64,000 nucleotides of DNA from Prorocentrum cordatum (taxonomy: Eukaryota; Sar; Dinophyceae; Prorocentrales; Prorocentraceae): the NCBI GenBank assembly GCA_963575745.1, contig CAUYUJ010000722.1:46142-110141 (forward strand), read 5' to 3'. Of the stretch, positions 12,130 to 22,320 are shown one piece after another. Positions within the stretch are counted from its first letter, which is position 1, and each line of letters starts with the position of its first letter. The notes below the pieces were generated by a model. It was not told the origin of the DNA. It ran no database searches and worked only from the letters and a program-made list of their open reading frames with translations. Position numbers and translations under genes: made by a program.

Positions 12130-12232
12130 GTGGTACCCACCGTCAAGGTCTTAAGAGATTTTGCAAACCAAGTTGCGGGTGGGTGGGTGGGATGTTTGCG
12201 CGAGCAGTGGAGTGGACAACTCACTGCGAATA

Positions 12233-12486
12233 GAAATTATTGCACCGCATAGACTACACCACATAGATTGCACCACATAGACTGCACCTCATATATTGTA
12301 TTGCACAGGTTGCGGCGCGTAAATTGCACAACACCTATTGCACCGCATAGATTGCATTACATAGGGTGCACCGCATAGATTGCACCACATAGATTGCACC
12401 GCATATATTGCGCCGTATATATTGTATCACATAGGTTCCATCGCATACATTGCACCACATATATTGCACCGCATAGACTGCAAGAA
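12233..12486. repeat. CACATAGATTGCACCG minisatellite
   Basis: Imperfect 17-18 bp units of the type GATTGCACC(G/A)CATA run for about 250 bp. A short stretch of the same unit occurs at 10621-10675, between macrosatellite units 5 and 6. It therefore seems linked to unit ends rather than independent. Confidence 0.85.
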
Positions 12487-13520
12487 CCTACTGTTTGTGG
12501 TCCACGCTGGCTAACATACATATGTATATAGGTATGTATGTATGTACATACATGGGTGTATACGAACTGATACATGTATACATGCATGTGTATGTAGTGT
12601 ACATTTGTATGTCCAGATGCAAAAGTCTCAAGTGCTGCCTGGCCGCCAAGATAGACTGCCTACCATGGCCTCAAGAGGCTCCCAACAGCCCCCCACAAAA
12701 AACAAGAGGTGCAAGAAGGGCCCCAAGAGGCTCACGAGACACCAAAGAGAAGGACAAGAGGCCCTCCAGGAAGGTCAAAACCACTCAAATATCTTAAGAA
12801 TTTGATCGTTTCGTATGTTTTTCGTCGGGCCATCTCGGCTCAAAATGGTTCCGAGAGGGCCGCAAAGGCTTGAACCAGGATGCCTTGAGCCAAGCCAATT
12901 ACGGCCGTCTCGGGGTCCTCTCGGGCCGTCTTGGAAGCCTTTGGGCCGGTCTTGGGGTGCTCTCAGACGTCCTCTTGGCGGCCTGTTGTGGCGGCCTTAG
13001 GCCCTCTTGGGCCGTCTTGGGGCTCTTTTGAGCGCCCGGGGCGCTCATGGAAGACCTCTTGGGCCGTCTACGGCGACTGGGGAGGCTCCCTGGTCATTCT
13101 GAGGCGGTAAGAAAACTGTAAAATCAAAAAAAGCTGAAAGAATTCAGAAACTTTCAGTGAATCAGCAAACCTAAGATATAGACACCCTCTTGGGGGTCCT
13201 CTTGGGGCGCTCTCGGGTTGTCTTCGGGGCCTGTTGGGCCGTTTTGAGGCAGCTTGGGAACCCTTGGACACTCAAGGACCGTCTTGGGGCCCTCTGAGAT
13301 TCACTTAGGCCGTTATCGGGTTATCTTATACCATCTTTGGGGCTTCTTGGGCCGTCTTGGAAGCCTCTTCTCCGCTCCTGCAAGCTAGAAGCCCCTGGCA
13401 CCCCCATGTGTTGCCCAGGTCCCGGTTCTGGGGGGCAGGGACCCTCGTCCTCCGGTATGTGTATGTCTATATATATACATGTGTGTGTACGTATTTAACT
13501 ACTTGCATAGATGGCCGGTT
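12487..13520. other. No gene; TATG/CATA patch and degenerate GGGCCGTCTTGG repeats
   Basis: 12510-12610 holds a short ATGTATG/ACATAC patch. 12660-12780 has CCAAGAGGC-type repeats on the plus strand. From about 12830 to 13360 the same kind of repeat appears in the opposite sense (GGGCCGTCTTGG, CCTCTTGGG). No gene is recognised. Confidence 0.6.
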
Positions 13521-13587
13521 GTATACATACATACATACATACATACATACATAAATACATACATACATACATACATACATACATACA

Positions 13588-13621
<34 letters not shown>

Positions 13622-13778
13622 CATATATACATGTGTGCATGCATACATGTATACATGCATATACACATACATACATACATACATGCATGCATGCATGCAT
13701 GCATGCATACATACATACATACATACACATATACATACATGCATGCATGCATGCATGCATGCATGCATACATGAGTAC

Positions 13779-13809
<31 letters not shown>

Positions 13810-13975
13810 CATACATACATACATACATACTCAATCACTCGCATACATGCATGCATGTACGTATGCATATTTACATGCATACATACATGTACACAGACAT
13901 ACAGACAGGCAGACATATATTCAGACATATATACACACATGCATACATACATGCGTGCAGAAATACACGCCGATA
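13521..13975. repeat. (TACA)n tetranucleotide array
   Basis: Nearly perfect TACA/CATA repeats to about 13830, with internal CATG variants at 13680-13770, then degenerate to 13975. A second short block lies at 14138-14185. All the long Tyr/Ile/His and Met/Cys frames in this stretch come from the repeat. Confidence 0.95.
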
Positions 13976-14209
13976 GTATACGATACGCATTACCGTGTAT
14001 GATCTTACTCGGTTACCCTACATTACATACAGACAATACATTGCATAAAATTACACCGTGCTACCATACCTTACATTACATTCCCTTATCACATTCCTAC
14101 ATACGTACAGATCTGCAAACGTGGGTACGTATACACATACATACATACATACATACATACATACATACAAACATACATACATATACGAAAGAGCGTGTTC
14201 TACCGCTGC

Positions 14210-15240
14210 TGGCGGAAAACCAGGGGGGGTCACTACCGGTTCGAACCCCTCCCCCCCCCCCCCCTCTGGAAAACCGGGGGGGTCACTACCGGTTCGAACC
14301 CCTCCCCCCCCCCCCCAGTTCATCATGAAAAGGGGGGGGGGGTCACTACCGGTTCGAACCCCCCCCCCCCTCGAAAACCGAGTGGGGGTGCGGACAGTGG
14401 TGGGGACGGTGTTGGTGGGGACAGTGGTGAGGGGACAGCGGGACAGTGGTGGGGACAGTGGGACAGTGGGACAGTGGTGGGGACGGTAGTGGTGGGGACA
14501 GTGGTGGGGACAATGGTGGGAACAGGGGGGACAGTGGACAGTGGTGGGGACGGTGGTGGTGGGGACAGTGGTGTGGGGACAGTGGGAATGAGGTGGAAAC
14601 AGTGGGACAGTGGAGGGTACAATGGTGGTGGGGACAGTGGTAAAGGCGGTGGCGAGGACGGCGGTGGGACAATGGGACAGAGGTACAGTGGGGACAGTGG
14701 TGGGGACAGTGGGGACAGTGGTGGGAAGAGTGGGACAGCTCAGTGGGACAGCGGAGGAGTCAGTGGGACAGTGGGGACAGTGGGGATAGGCAGTGGTTGG
14801 GTCCGTGGAGACAGTGGGGAGAGTGGAACCGTGGTGGGAACAGTGGTGGAACAGTGGGGACTGTGCGACAGTGGTGGGGGCACTGGTGGGGACAATAGGG
14901 ACGGTGGTGGAACCAGTGGGGACAGTGGTGGTGAGGACAGTGGTGCTGGGAACAACAGTGGGGGATGTGATGCGAGCGGTGGTAGGGACCGGGAGTCGTT
15001 TGCTGGCGGTGCGTGGGGGGGGGGGGGGTCGAACCGGTAGTGACCCCCCTCCGGTTTTCGAGGGGGGGGGGGTTCGAACCGTAGTGACCCCCCTCGGTTT
15101 TCCGGATCCGGAGGGGGGGGGGGGAAGGGGTTCGAACCGGTAGTGAACCCCGGTTTTAGGGGGGGGGGGGGGGGGAGGGGGGAGCAGGGGGGGAGGGGAT
15201 TTTCGGAGGGGGGGGGGGGGAGACCCCCGGGTCCCGGAGG
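14210..15240. repeat. Inverted repeat flanking a minisatellite
   Basis: The left arm (14210-14395) has three copies of GGTCACTACCGGTTCGAACC followed by C-runs. The right arm (15020-15240) has three copies of the reverse complement with G-runs. About 650 bp of minisatellite separates the arms. GGTTCGAACC is itself a palindrome and matches the tRNA B-box consensus, but no tRNA fold is visible around it. Arms of this size could form a large hairpin. Confidence 0.85.
14393..14975. repeat. GGGGACAGTGGTG minisatellite
   Basis: Units of 9-15 bp built on GGGACAGTGG(TG) run for about 580 bp. Frames on both strands are open (Gly/Thr/Val-rich plus, Pro/Thr/His-rich minus) purely because of unit composition. 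Confidence 0.9.
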
Positions 15241-17575
15241 AAAAGGTTGGCAATTTTCCATAGTAAAGCGGCGGTGGATCACGCTCTCTCATATATACAT
15301 ACAAACACATCTGCGCTGATGTCCTCAAACTCCTCCTCCTCCTCCTCCTTGTCCTCCTCCTTTTAGTATCCTTCGTTCCGGTCGTCGTGACCACCCTCAT
15401 GTTATGGCTGCTACGACTCCTATGGCGTGCACTCCTCCGCATGATAAGACTGCTGTTGACTTCATTCGGGATCGGCAATGCTGCACTCAACGCATTTCTA
15501 TTCTCGAAGCGAGAAGCCACACGTGCTAACCAGCAGCTGCCTTCTTGACAGCCATAAATCTGCCAGCGACCATGGCTTTGAAGACCTTGCGGCAGAGCCG
15601 AATGATTGAGACCAGACGTGGAAAAAGGAGACGACTACGTGCGTAAGCTCGGCAAGCGGCAAGACCCGTGATGAAGCGCAGTAAGTGCTATCCCGCTATT
15701 CTCAAACCAGAACTTTAAAAAAGAATGTGTGACACACACCACTGAGAGAAGCATTATCGCAACTGTTGTCATCTCGAGAACGCCTGCTGGCACGGGTGCT
15801 GAGTATCGCAGGAGCCAGAGCGGAAACACAAACCGCATGGTTCTCCAGCGAAGGAAGCGCACATCTCGCCCCAGAACAGGAATCGAATGTTGAGGTTGAT
15901 GCCCTACGCCATTCACCCCCACGCCCTGAATATTGTTCCACAAACGGCATACGCCTGCCCTACGCTTACTCAAATCTGGTGTGCAACCTGTGCTCCGTGA
16001 GTCTCAGGCTTCCGACGTGCGCATGCACAAAATGACACATCCTCTGGTCATCTGCCCCGTCCTTCCCAAGGAAGGACAGGATGGGGGTGAATGCAGAGGG
16101 AGCAGGGGCAAGCAAGGCGCACACGCGCCACATCTGACATCCGATCCCTGCCGCCCTGCCACCCATCCCTTCCAATGGCGCTGAACTCTTCTCTGCCCGA
16201 AAGCTATGGAATCTCCTGGAGGACCCTGGTCCCTGAAAAAATGGCCCCGTCGTGCGGTGCGCCATCAGAGAGGGCAGGCTTTGAGCGCTGGAAGAGGAAA
16301 AGGAGGCGGCGGATGATCAGGGGAATGAGCAACATGATGAGGAAGGAGGAGGAGCAGCAGCAGCAGCAGCAGCGGGAGGAGTGGGAGCAGGAGGGCCAGG
16401 GGAACGGGGGTGGGAGAGAAAAAGAGGACGGCAATGACGAGGAACGAATCGGATCCAGAAATGCGGCACGCCGTGGGGCGAGAGCACAAATCCGAACGAC
16501 GGGGGGGGGAACACCGCTCTTGATGCGGCCAGCACTGCAGCGGGAACATCATTTTCAAGGAATCCAAAACAGCTTGACGGTAAAAACAAAATTTCGAAAG
16601 TCAACGATTGAAATCCTGCGCGTAGCAAATAATACGCGGGAGATGCTGCCCCCACACTTCGCAGTATCAGGAAAAAGGAGAGGCCACTCTACCCGACGAC
16701 CCGTCCCGCCCCCTCCCCCCCCAGGCGCATCGAAGTACCCCCCGAACGCGGCCCAGCGATGGGAGGGAGGCAGGGCTTCAAGTTCTGTTCGGCTTGATAA
16801 GGCTTCCGGTCGCACACAGACTGCCCCCCATGGGAGACCCAGCTGGCCTTAACAGGCCCCCCGAGCAGCCCAGGGCGGTCTCAACACCAAGGTGCATGCG
16901 CAATCCGAAGCCTGACCAGTTCGGCTGCAGAAAACCGAAGCAAAGAGTAGGTTCACATCGCGGTGACCTCGGCGTCGGTTTCGGACACCGCGCGGATCCT
17001 TCAAAGCTGAGCGATCGCGGCTGCCCGATAGCGCAAATTGCCCAAGTTCGGCCGACTCTGGGCCGCGAGCGGCATTCAACCTCGATTCCTCGCACTGTGG
17101 TCGCCGCCGCGTCGCTATGGCACGAGCCTGCCGTACGCCCGACCTCCCAACTGGCTGGCAGCGTGAAGACCTAGTGGATACATGGCTCGTTCCAGAAAAC
17201 ACTGAATCCAAAAGTACGCGAACGGGGAACATGCACCGTGCCATGTTTGGATTCCCTCCAGGCCCCGCTCCAGCGCGGTACGGTGCACAATTCTTGTCGC
17301 AGTCATGGGTCGAGGAGTGCCGACGCCTCGGGAGGCGCCCACGCGGCACGGTGCCCACAGGTCGCCCGCGGAACAGAGGCGTTGACATCCACTGGGGGAG
17401 AAGCGTGAGTCTGCTGGCTTCCGCCAGCCCTCCGCGCTGGCCTCCGCTGGCGGCCTGGTCCTCGCTCTTGGCCTCCGCTGGCCTCGGCGAGCCTTCCGAC
17501 CCACCCTGCGCAGAGGACGCGATGCCAACTCCTCGAACCCTCGAAGGCGATGCCCTGTGGAACGCCCCGCATTGA
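15241..17575. other. No gene recognised
   Basis: Mixed-composition DNA. A CCT run lies at 15330-15362 and an AGC run (six units) at 16354-16372. The longest plausible frame is on the plus strand at 16091-16852 (253 residues, with an Arg/Glu/Gln-rich middle). Another plus frame is at 17117-17575. Neither resembles a family I know, and both overlap comparable minus-strand frames, so I do not call them genes. Confidence 0.4.
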
Positions 17576-17965
17576 AGATCCCACCAGCCATCTGGGCTGA
17601 GGTGGTTTGACGCTGCCTCCCCTCCGTTATCCCCCTGTTCTTCCCCTTCGGGGAGGGGGTTACCCCCCCCCGCCCTCTCACTCCAGCTCTGAACGGGGAA
17701 GGTGGCGAGCAGTCAGAAAGTCCAAGATGGCCTCAGCGAAAAATCAAAAATCTGTACAAGCGTTGCCTTCTGGGGGGGGCGAGGCCAACCCACGCCGCCC
17801 CCATCTTTGATCGATAGCATCCAGATGGCCCCGAAAGAGCCCCCAAGAGGATCCAAGAGGCCCCCAAGAGGCCCCAAGAGGCCATCAAGAGGTCCCCACG
17901 AGGCCTCGAAGAGACACCCCAACAGAACAAATGCGGCATCCAAGCGGCCTCTGACCGACTGAGGC
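17576..17965 (+). repeat. Composite dispersed repeat, divergent copy 1
   Basis: GATCCCACCAGCCATCTGGG at 17577 followed by CTTCCCCTTCGGGGAGGGGG is a diverged version of the head seen at 39278, 63050 and 63222. From 17820 it runs into CCCCCAAGAGG units, the same order of parts as the better copies. The conserved GGGGAGGGG/CCCCTCCCC hairpin is degraded to G- and C-runs here. Confidence 0.6.
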
Positions 17966-18856
17966 TCCCCGAGACATCCCGATGACGCCGCACTCCCCCA
18001 ACAAGGGCAGTTCCCCTGGGCACCGTCCCTGGATGGGCTGGTTGGGACACTTTTTCGTCGCGGCCGCAGGCGAGCGCGCCAGCAGCGTCAAGAATCGGGC
18101 GGGTTACGCGCGAACCTCATTGCCTAACGCGCCGACAAACCGGCGGCCTAAGCAGCACCAAGGCTGACCGGACTGCGAAAACTGGTTGGGCAATTTTTTT
18201 CGGTCGCGGCCGCGAGCGAAGAGCGCAGGCGGCGAAAGCACTTGTCCGGGGCTGCGAACACGGTAATTAGCTGCAGGGCGCGGAACAGGCCGGCCGGGCC
18301 AGCTCACATGGCGGCCGCTGGGGCAGCAAGGTGGGGCTGACTGGCTGACGGGCACCCAGGGAAGCTCGGGCATCGTGCAGCCCAAGCAAAATGCAAAGGA
18401 ATTCGGTGTACTGGTTGGGACATTTTTTTGGTTCGCGGCTCCAAGGCGAGGGACATGGGGCGGGCACAACGTCCGGGGCGCGGTACGATGTAAATTGGCG
18501 CGAGATTGCCGCAGACTCCAGCGGACAACACACGCAGTGGCGCATGCACATGCCAGGAACAAAATGCCCCTCATCGAAACGCAATACAGCGTCGGCTGGT
18601 GACCGGCCCAGACATCCCGGCTGGTGGGGAAGCAAAAGGCGCGGCAACCGGCAGCGGAACGGGGGGGAGAAGTCGCCCTTGCGGCGCCAAGCTCCAGCCG
18701 AACCGCATTCGGAAGCGAACTGGTTAGGACTTTTTTTCCCCTACCGAGGCTCTGCCTAGAAGGGTTCTTACTCTCTAGCTTAAAGGGGCCGGGCAATGGA
18801 AACCGCCCCGGGCGGTTCCCCCAGTCCCCGCCTCGCGGTTCCCCCAGTCCCCTGGG
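17966..18856. repeat. Four diverged copies of a CTGGTTGGGACA-T-run motif
   Basis: CTGGTT(G/A)GG(A/C)(C/A) followed by five to seven Ts and often CG(G)TCGCGGC occurs near 18038, 18181, 18411 and 18719. Spacings are irregular (about 143, 230 and 308 bp). A segment after the third copy (18430-18600, with GGCTCCAAGG and CAGG(A/G)ACAAAATGCC) has a diverged relative at 19630-19800, across the TTTAGC array. No gene is recognised. Confidence 0.55.
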
Positions 18857-19566
18857 AGCTTTAGCTTTAGCTTAAGCTTAAGCTTTAGCTTTAGCTTTAG
18901 CTTTAGCTTCAGCTTTAGCTTAGCTTTAGCTTTAGCTTTAGCTTTAGCTTTAGCTTCAGCTTTAGCTTAGCTTTAGCTTAGCTTTAGCTTAGCTTTAGCT
19001 TAGCGTTAGCTTAGCTTTAGCTTAGCTTTAGCTTAGCTTTAGCTTAGCGTTAGCTTAGCTTTAGCTTAGCTTTAGCTTAGCTTTAGCTTAGCTTTAGCTT
19101 AGCTTTAGCTTAGCTTTAGCTCAGCTTTAGCCTAGCACTAGCTTAGCTTGAGCTTAGCTTTAGCTTAGTTTTAGCTCAGCTTTAGCTTGGCTTTAGCTTA
19201 GTTTTAGCTTAGCTTGAGCTTCAGCTTTAGCTTAGCTTTAGCTTAGCTTTATCTTAGTTTCATCTTAGCTTCAGCTTAGCTGTAGCTTAGCTTCATATTA
19301 GCTTTAGCTTAGCTTTAGCTTACCTTCAGTTTAGCTTTAGCTTAGCTTTAGCTTAGCTTAAGCTTAGCTTTAGCTTAGCTTTAGCTTAGCTTTAGCTCAG
19401 CTTCAGCTTAGCGTTAGCTTAGCTTTAGCTTAGCTTGAGCTTGGCGTTAGCTTAGCTTTAGCTTAGCTTTAGCTTAGCTTTAGCTTATATTTAGCTTAGC
19501 TGTAGCTTAGCTTTAGCTCAGCTTTAGCTCAGCTTTAGCATTTAGCTTAGCTTTAGCTTAGCTTTA
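18857..19566. repeat. TTTAGC / TTTAGCTTAGC array
   Basis: About 700 bp of GCTTTA hexamers at the left end gives way to an 11 bp unit, TTTAGCTTAGC, with occasional base changes. AGCT recurs every 5-6 bp. It resembles the TTTAGGG telomere unit only in TTTAG, and no TTTAGGG is present, so I call it an interstitial array of unknown role. Confidence 0.95.
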
Positions 19567-20840
19567 CTGCTACTACTAATGCTGCTCCCCTAGGGGCTCC
19601 AACTCCTAGGTAGGGTCGCACTGAGATAATTTGACTGGCGGCTCCAAGGACAGATCCAGGAAGCGGGACGGTCTCGGCTCTGGGGCACATGGCAAGAAAA
19701 TTAGCGGCGACGGCGCATAGGCCGACGCAGCGGGCGCACGTGCCAGGGACAAAATGCCTCCCATTAAGACGCAGGCGACCCGGAAGCGGGGACGCAGGCA
19801 TCAAAAGGAAACTGACGGAGGAGAAGTCGCACAGTGGCGCCAGCTCAGTCCGCACCGACCAGCGCGCAAGGGCGTGGGTCACGCCGCGCTGTGGCAGCGC
19901 GGAGGGGCCACTGAGGCCGCACCGTCCAACACGACGAGGAGGCGAAGTAATGGGGAAAAGCGGTTGGCGCGAGGGCACGCGAGGACAGGAGAGGGGGGGG
20001 GGGCCGAGGAACGCCTCACTCACAAGGACTCCTGGAAGTACTCGGGCATGAGCGACCGACCTATGCAAAGAAACGTCTGTCCTGTCTTCCGGGTCCACAA
20101 CCTGCAGCTGCCTGGCTCTGGAAGCCGGGGGGATACAGCTGCAAGCACTGGTCGAGCACCACGGACCACCCTGCGGGAGGGCCGAGAAGCACTGCCAAAG
20201 GATATACCACTTGTGCAGTAGCAAGAGCTCGAAGGCGGCACCCGCCGCGAGAAGCGAGACAATCAAGTCGTCGGCGCACAACGCGGGCAGTTTATCTGCC
20301 ACGGGGGACGGGGGCACAAAGATGCAAACGTCAACTGGGGCAGCAGGGGCGCACCTGTTGGGGGAACAACGGCGACCTGCCAAAGGATGAACCACTTGTC
20401 AGGACAGCGCTCACCTCAGGTCCGGCCCCAGGTGGCGCCGTAGCGGGGTGGCGCGCCGGGCTGCACCATGCCGTAGCCCAGCACCTGAATCGCCGCGAAC
20501 CGCTCCCAGTCCACGCGGGCGATCCGCGCCCGCTCCAGGGGCTGGAGGGGCCCGCACCTGCGGGGACAGACTGCCGCAGACCATGGCTGCCCAGATCATT
20601 ACATGGCAGCCGCGCTGACCGAACGCACCTCGGAGCCCTGCCAGTGAGCCCCCAGGTGCCCACGGATGCCCGAGCGCTCCGGCGGGGCGGGTCGGCAGGG
20701 GGGAATTCGCGCGGCACTGCGCGCCGCATCAGCACAAGAGGAGGAGGAGGAGGAGGGGAGACGCAGCCGACAGCCGCACAATCCAGTGAATAGAAGGAGG
20801 AGGAGGGAGAGGCAACACCAATGTCGATGCAGCGTGGGCA
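19567..20840. other. No gene recognised
   Basis: GC-rich sequence with overlapping frames on both strands, none matching a known family. It contains a diverged copy (19630-19800) of sequence from 18430-18600. A GGA run lies at 20740-20760. Confidence 0.4.
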
Positions 20841-21140
20841 GAGTGGCCTCTGTGATCCCTCCACCGCTCCCTGCGAGGGGTCCTCAGCGACCGCGGGGGG
20901 GACAACACGCCAGACCTCAGTGGGGGACTGCGCTGTCACTTGCCCAGAGCAGCACAGCCACCAACGTCGATGCTGAGCGGTCGGAGTCACCACTGCGATC
21001 CCTCCACCGCTCCCTGTGGAGGGTCATCAGTGACCGCAGAGGGGGGAACGACAGTCCAATGTCGGAGTCACCTCAATGATCCTACCACCGCACACTGAGG
21101 AGGGTTTTCAGTGACCGCGGGGGGGGAACAGCACGCCAGT
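20841..21140. repeat. ATCCCTCCACCGCTCCCTG tandem repeat
   Basis: The block ATCC(C/T)(T/A)CCACCGC followed by GAGG(G/A)GT, CAG(T/C)GACCGC and a G-run occurs near 20853, 20999 and 21079, with a further copy at about 22035. The units diverge, and the frames across them are not conserved. Confidence 0.75.
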
Positions 21141-22320
21141 CCGCTGGCGGAGGACAGTGCAGACACTTCGTAAGTGCCCAGGACCACCACACCAAAGGCC
21201 TCAGCATTCCTGGTCGTTGCTCGCACGCCCCATTCACTCAAAGAACCCACGCACAGAGAATGCAGCCAAGCGAGCCGAAGCGGCGGCCTCGGCGACACGC
21301 GAGGGGGGGCGAACGCCGCGCGTCGCTCCGCACCGGGGGGCGGGTGGCCAGGAGAAGCTCGGGACGCAGACGTCCGGGAGTCTGGCACCGAGCACCGGCC
21401 GCCCGAGCCACCGCCGTCGTCGCCACCGCACGCAAGCCCCTGCGACACGCAGCCTGGGGTGCATGTCGGGGTCGGGTTGGGCGGCGCCGTCGGCTCCGTC
21501 GTCGGCGCAGCGTCGCAGTCGAAGCCGGGTCAGGCGTCGCAGACGGCTCCGACGTCGGCTCTGGCGTCTCAGTCGGAATCGGATTAGGCGTCGTTCAGTC
21601 GCAGAACCACCTGCCACGCTGCCCGTGCAGCACCCTGGCGACGTGCGCTGGCCGCACAAGTCACCGCGGCCGTTGTCTCCGAGGCGAGCCCCTGCGACAC
21701 GCAGACTGAGCATGTCAGAGACGGACAGGGCGCCGCCGTCTGCACCGTCGTCGGCGCCGGCGTCCCAATCGAAGCTGGACCAGGAGACGCAGACGGCACC
21801 GTCGTCGACGTTGGCGTCGCAGGAGGGGGGGAAAAGGCGTCGCCGTCGGCACCGTCGTCGGCGTGCCGCCGCAGTCGGGGCCGACTCAGGCAATCTACGC
21901 TGCGCAGACCCAGGGGGGAGGGGGGAGGAAGGGAGGCGCAGCCGAGAGCCTCGCAATCTGGTGATTTGGAGGAGCAGGAGGAGGAGGCGGCCCACAGTGA
22001 CGGTGATGACCGGACTGGGTCTCATCCGTTTGATCCCTCCACCGCTCCCTGTGGAGGATCTACAGTCACCGCGGGGGGGGGCCTGCTCGCCTGTCCACCT
22101 GGCGGGGGGTCAGAGCTGCAGCCTTCCCTGGGATCCGCACGGCTTTCTCCAGGCGCATCCTCCACCGCCGTCGCACACCCTCACAGCGCGTTTCCTCAGC
22201 TGGAGAAGCACGGCACTTCCGACAACAGCCCGTCAGAACCAAGAGGGGAGATGTAAGAAAAAAACCCAATCGCGCCGATGCGTACGGTGCACAACTCTTA
22301 GTCAACAGAGAAGGTGGATC
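21141..22320. other. No gene; Arg/Ser-rich frames on both strands
   Basis: GC-rich sequence with internal similarity (for example TCGTCGGCG and GTCTGCACCGTCGTCGGCG around 21500, 21745 and 21855). The longest frame, plus 21157-22353, is Arg/Pro/Ser-rich with no recognisable domain. A minus frame at 21234-22025 is equally long. Confidence 0.4.

Larger units (their letters stand above)
2208..12232. repeat. Six-unit macrosatellite, units about 1.6-1.8 kb
   Basis: The landmark ACTATGCGGTGACAT recurs near 2374, 4181, 5825, 7586, 9211 and 10854, giving spacings of about 1807, 1644, 1761, 1625 and 1643 bp. In order each unit has: a C-run with a GG(A/C)(G/C)TTA block; CATCCTAAATATGAAA; a subrepeat of about 295 bp (three copies in unit 1, two in the others); a GTC tract of about 0.7-0.9 kb; and a conserved 3' block with CAAGTTGCGGGTGGG. 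Approximate units are 2208-4047, 4048-5655, 5656-7407, 7408-8990, 8991-10680 and 10681-12232. Units 4-6 also hold (TA)n runs in the 5' block (7480-7501, 9060-9125, 10751-10768). Head-to-tail arrangement is certain. Whether it encodes anything is not. Confidence 0.95.

Noticed and set aside
2430-12230. CRISPR-like array
   Set aside because: Units are far too long, spacers are not unique, and the sequence is eukaryotic nuclear DNA.
12884-12904. A third spliced-leader-like sequence (minus strand CCGTA…TTGGCTCAAG)
   Set aside because: 15 of 21 positions match, but it sits in degenerate GGGCCGTCTTGG repeats that produce similar strings nearby (for example 12829-12843), and no coding trace follows.
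13467-13976. Tyr/Ile/His- and Met/Cys/Val-rich frames
   Set aside because: Pure (TACA)n translation.
14228-15150. tRNA genes suggested by repeated GGTTCGAACC
   Set aside because: No acceptor stem, anticodon arm or A box could be paired around any copy; only a B-box-like palindrome is present.
16091-16852. 253-residue plus-strand frame as a gene
   Set aside because: No recognised domain, an equally open minus strand, and an AGC microsatellite inside; not enough to support a gene.
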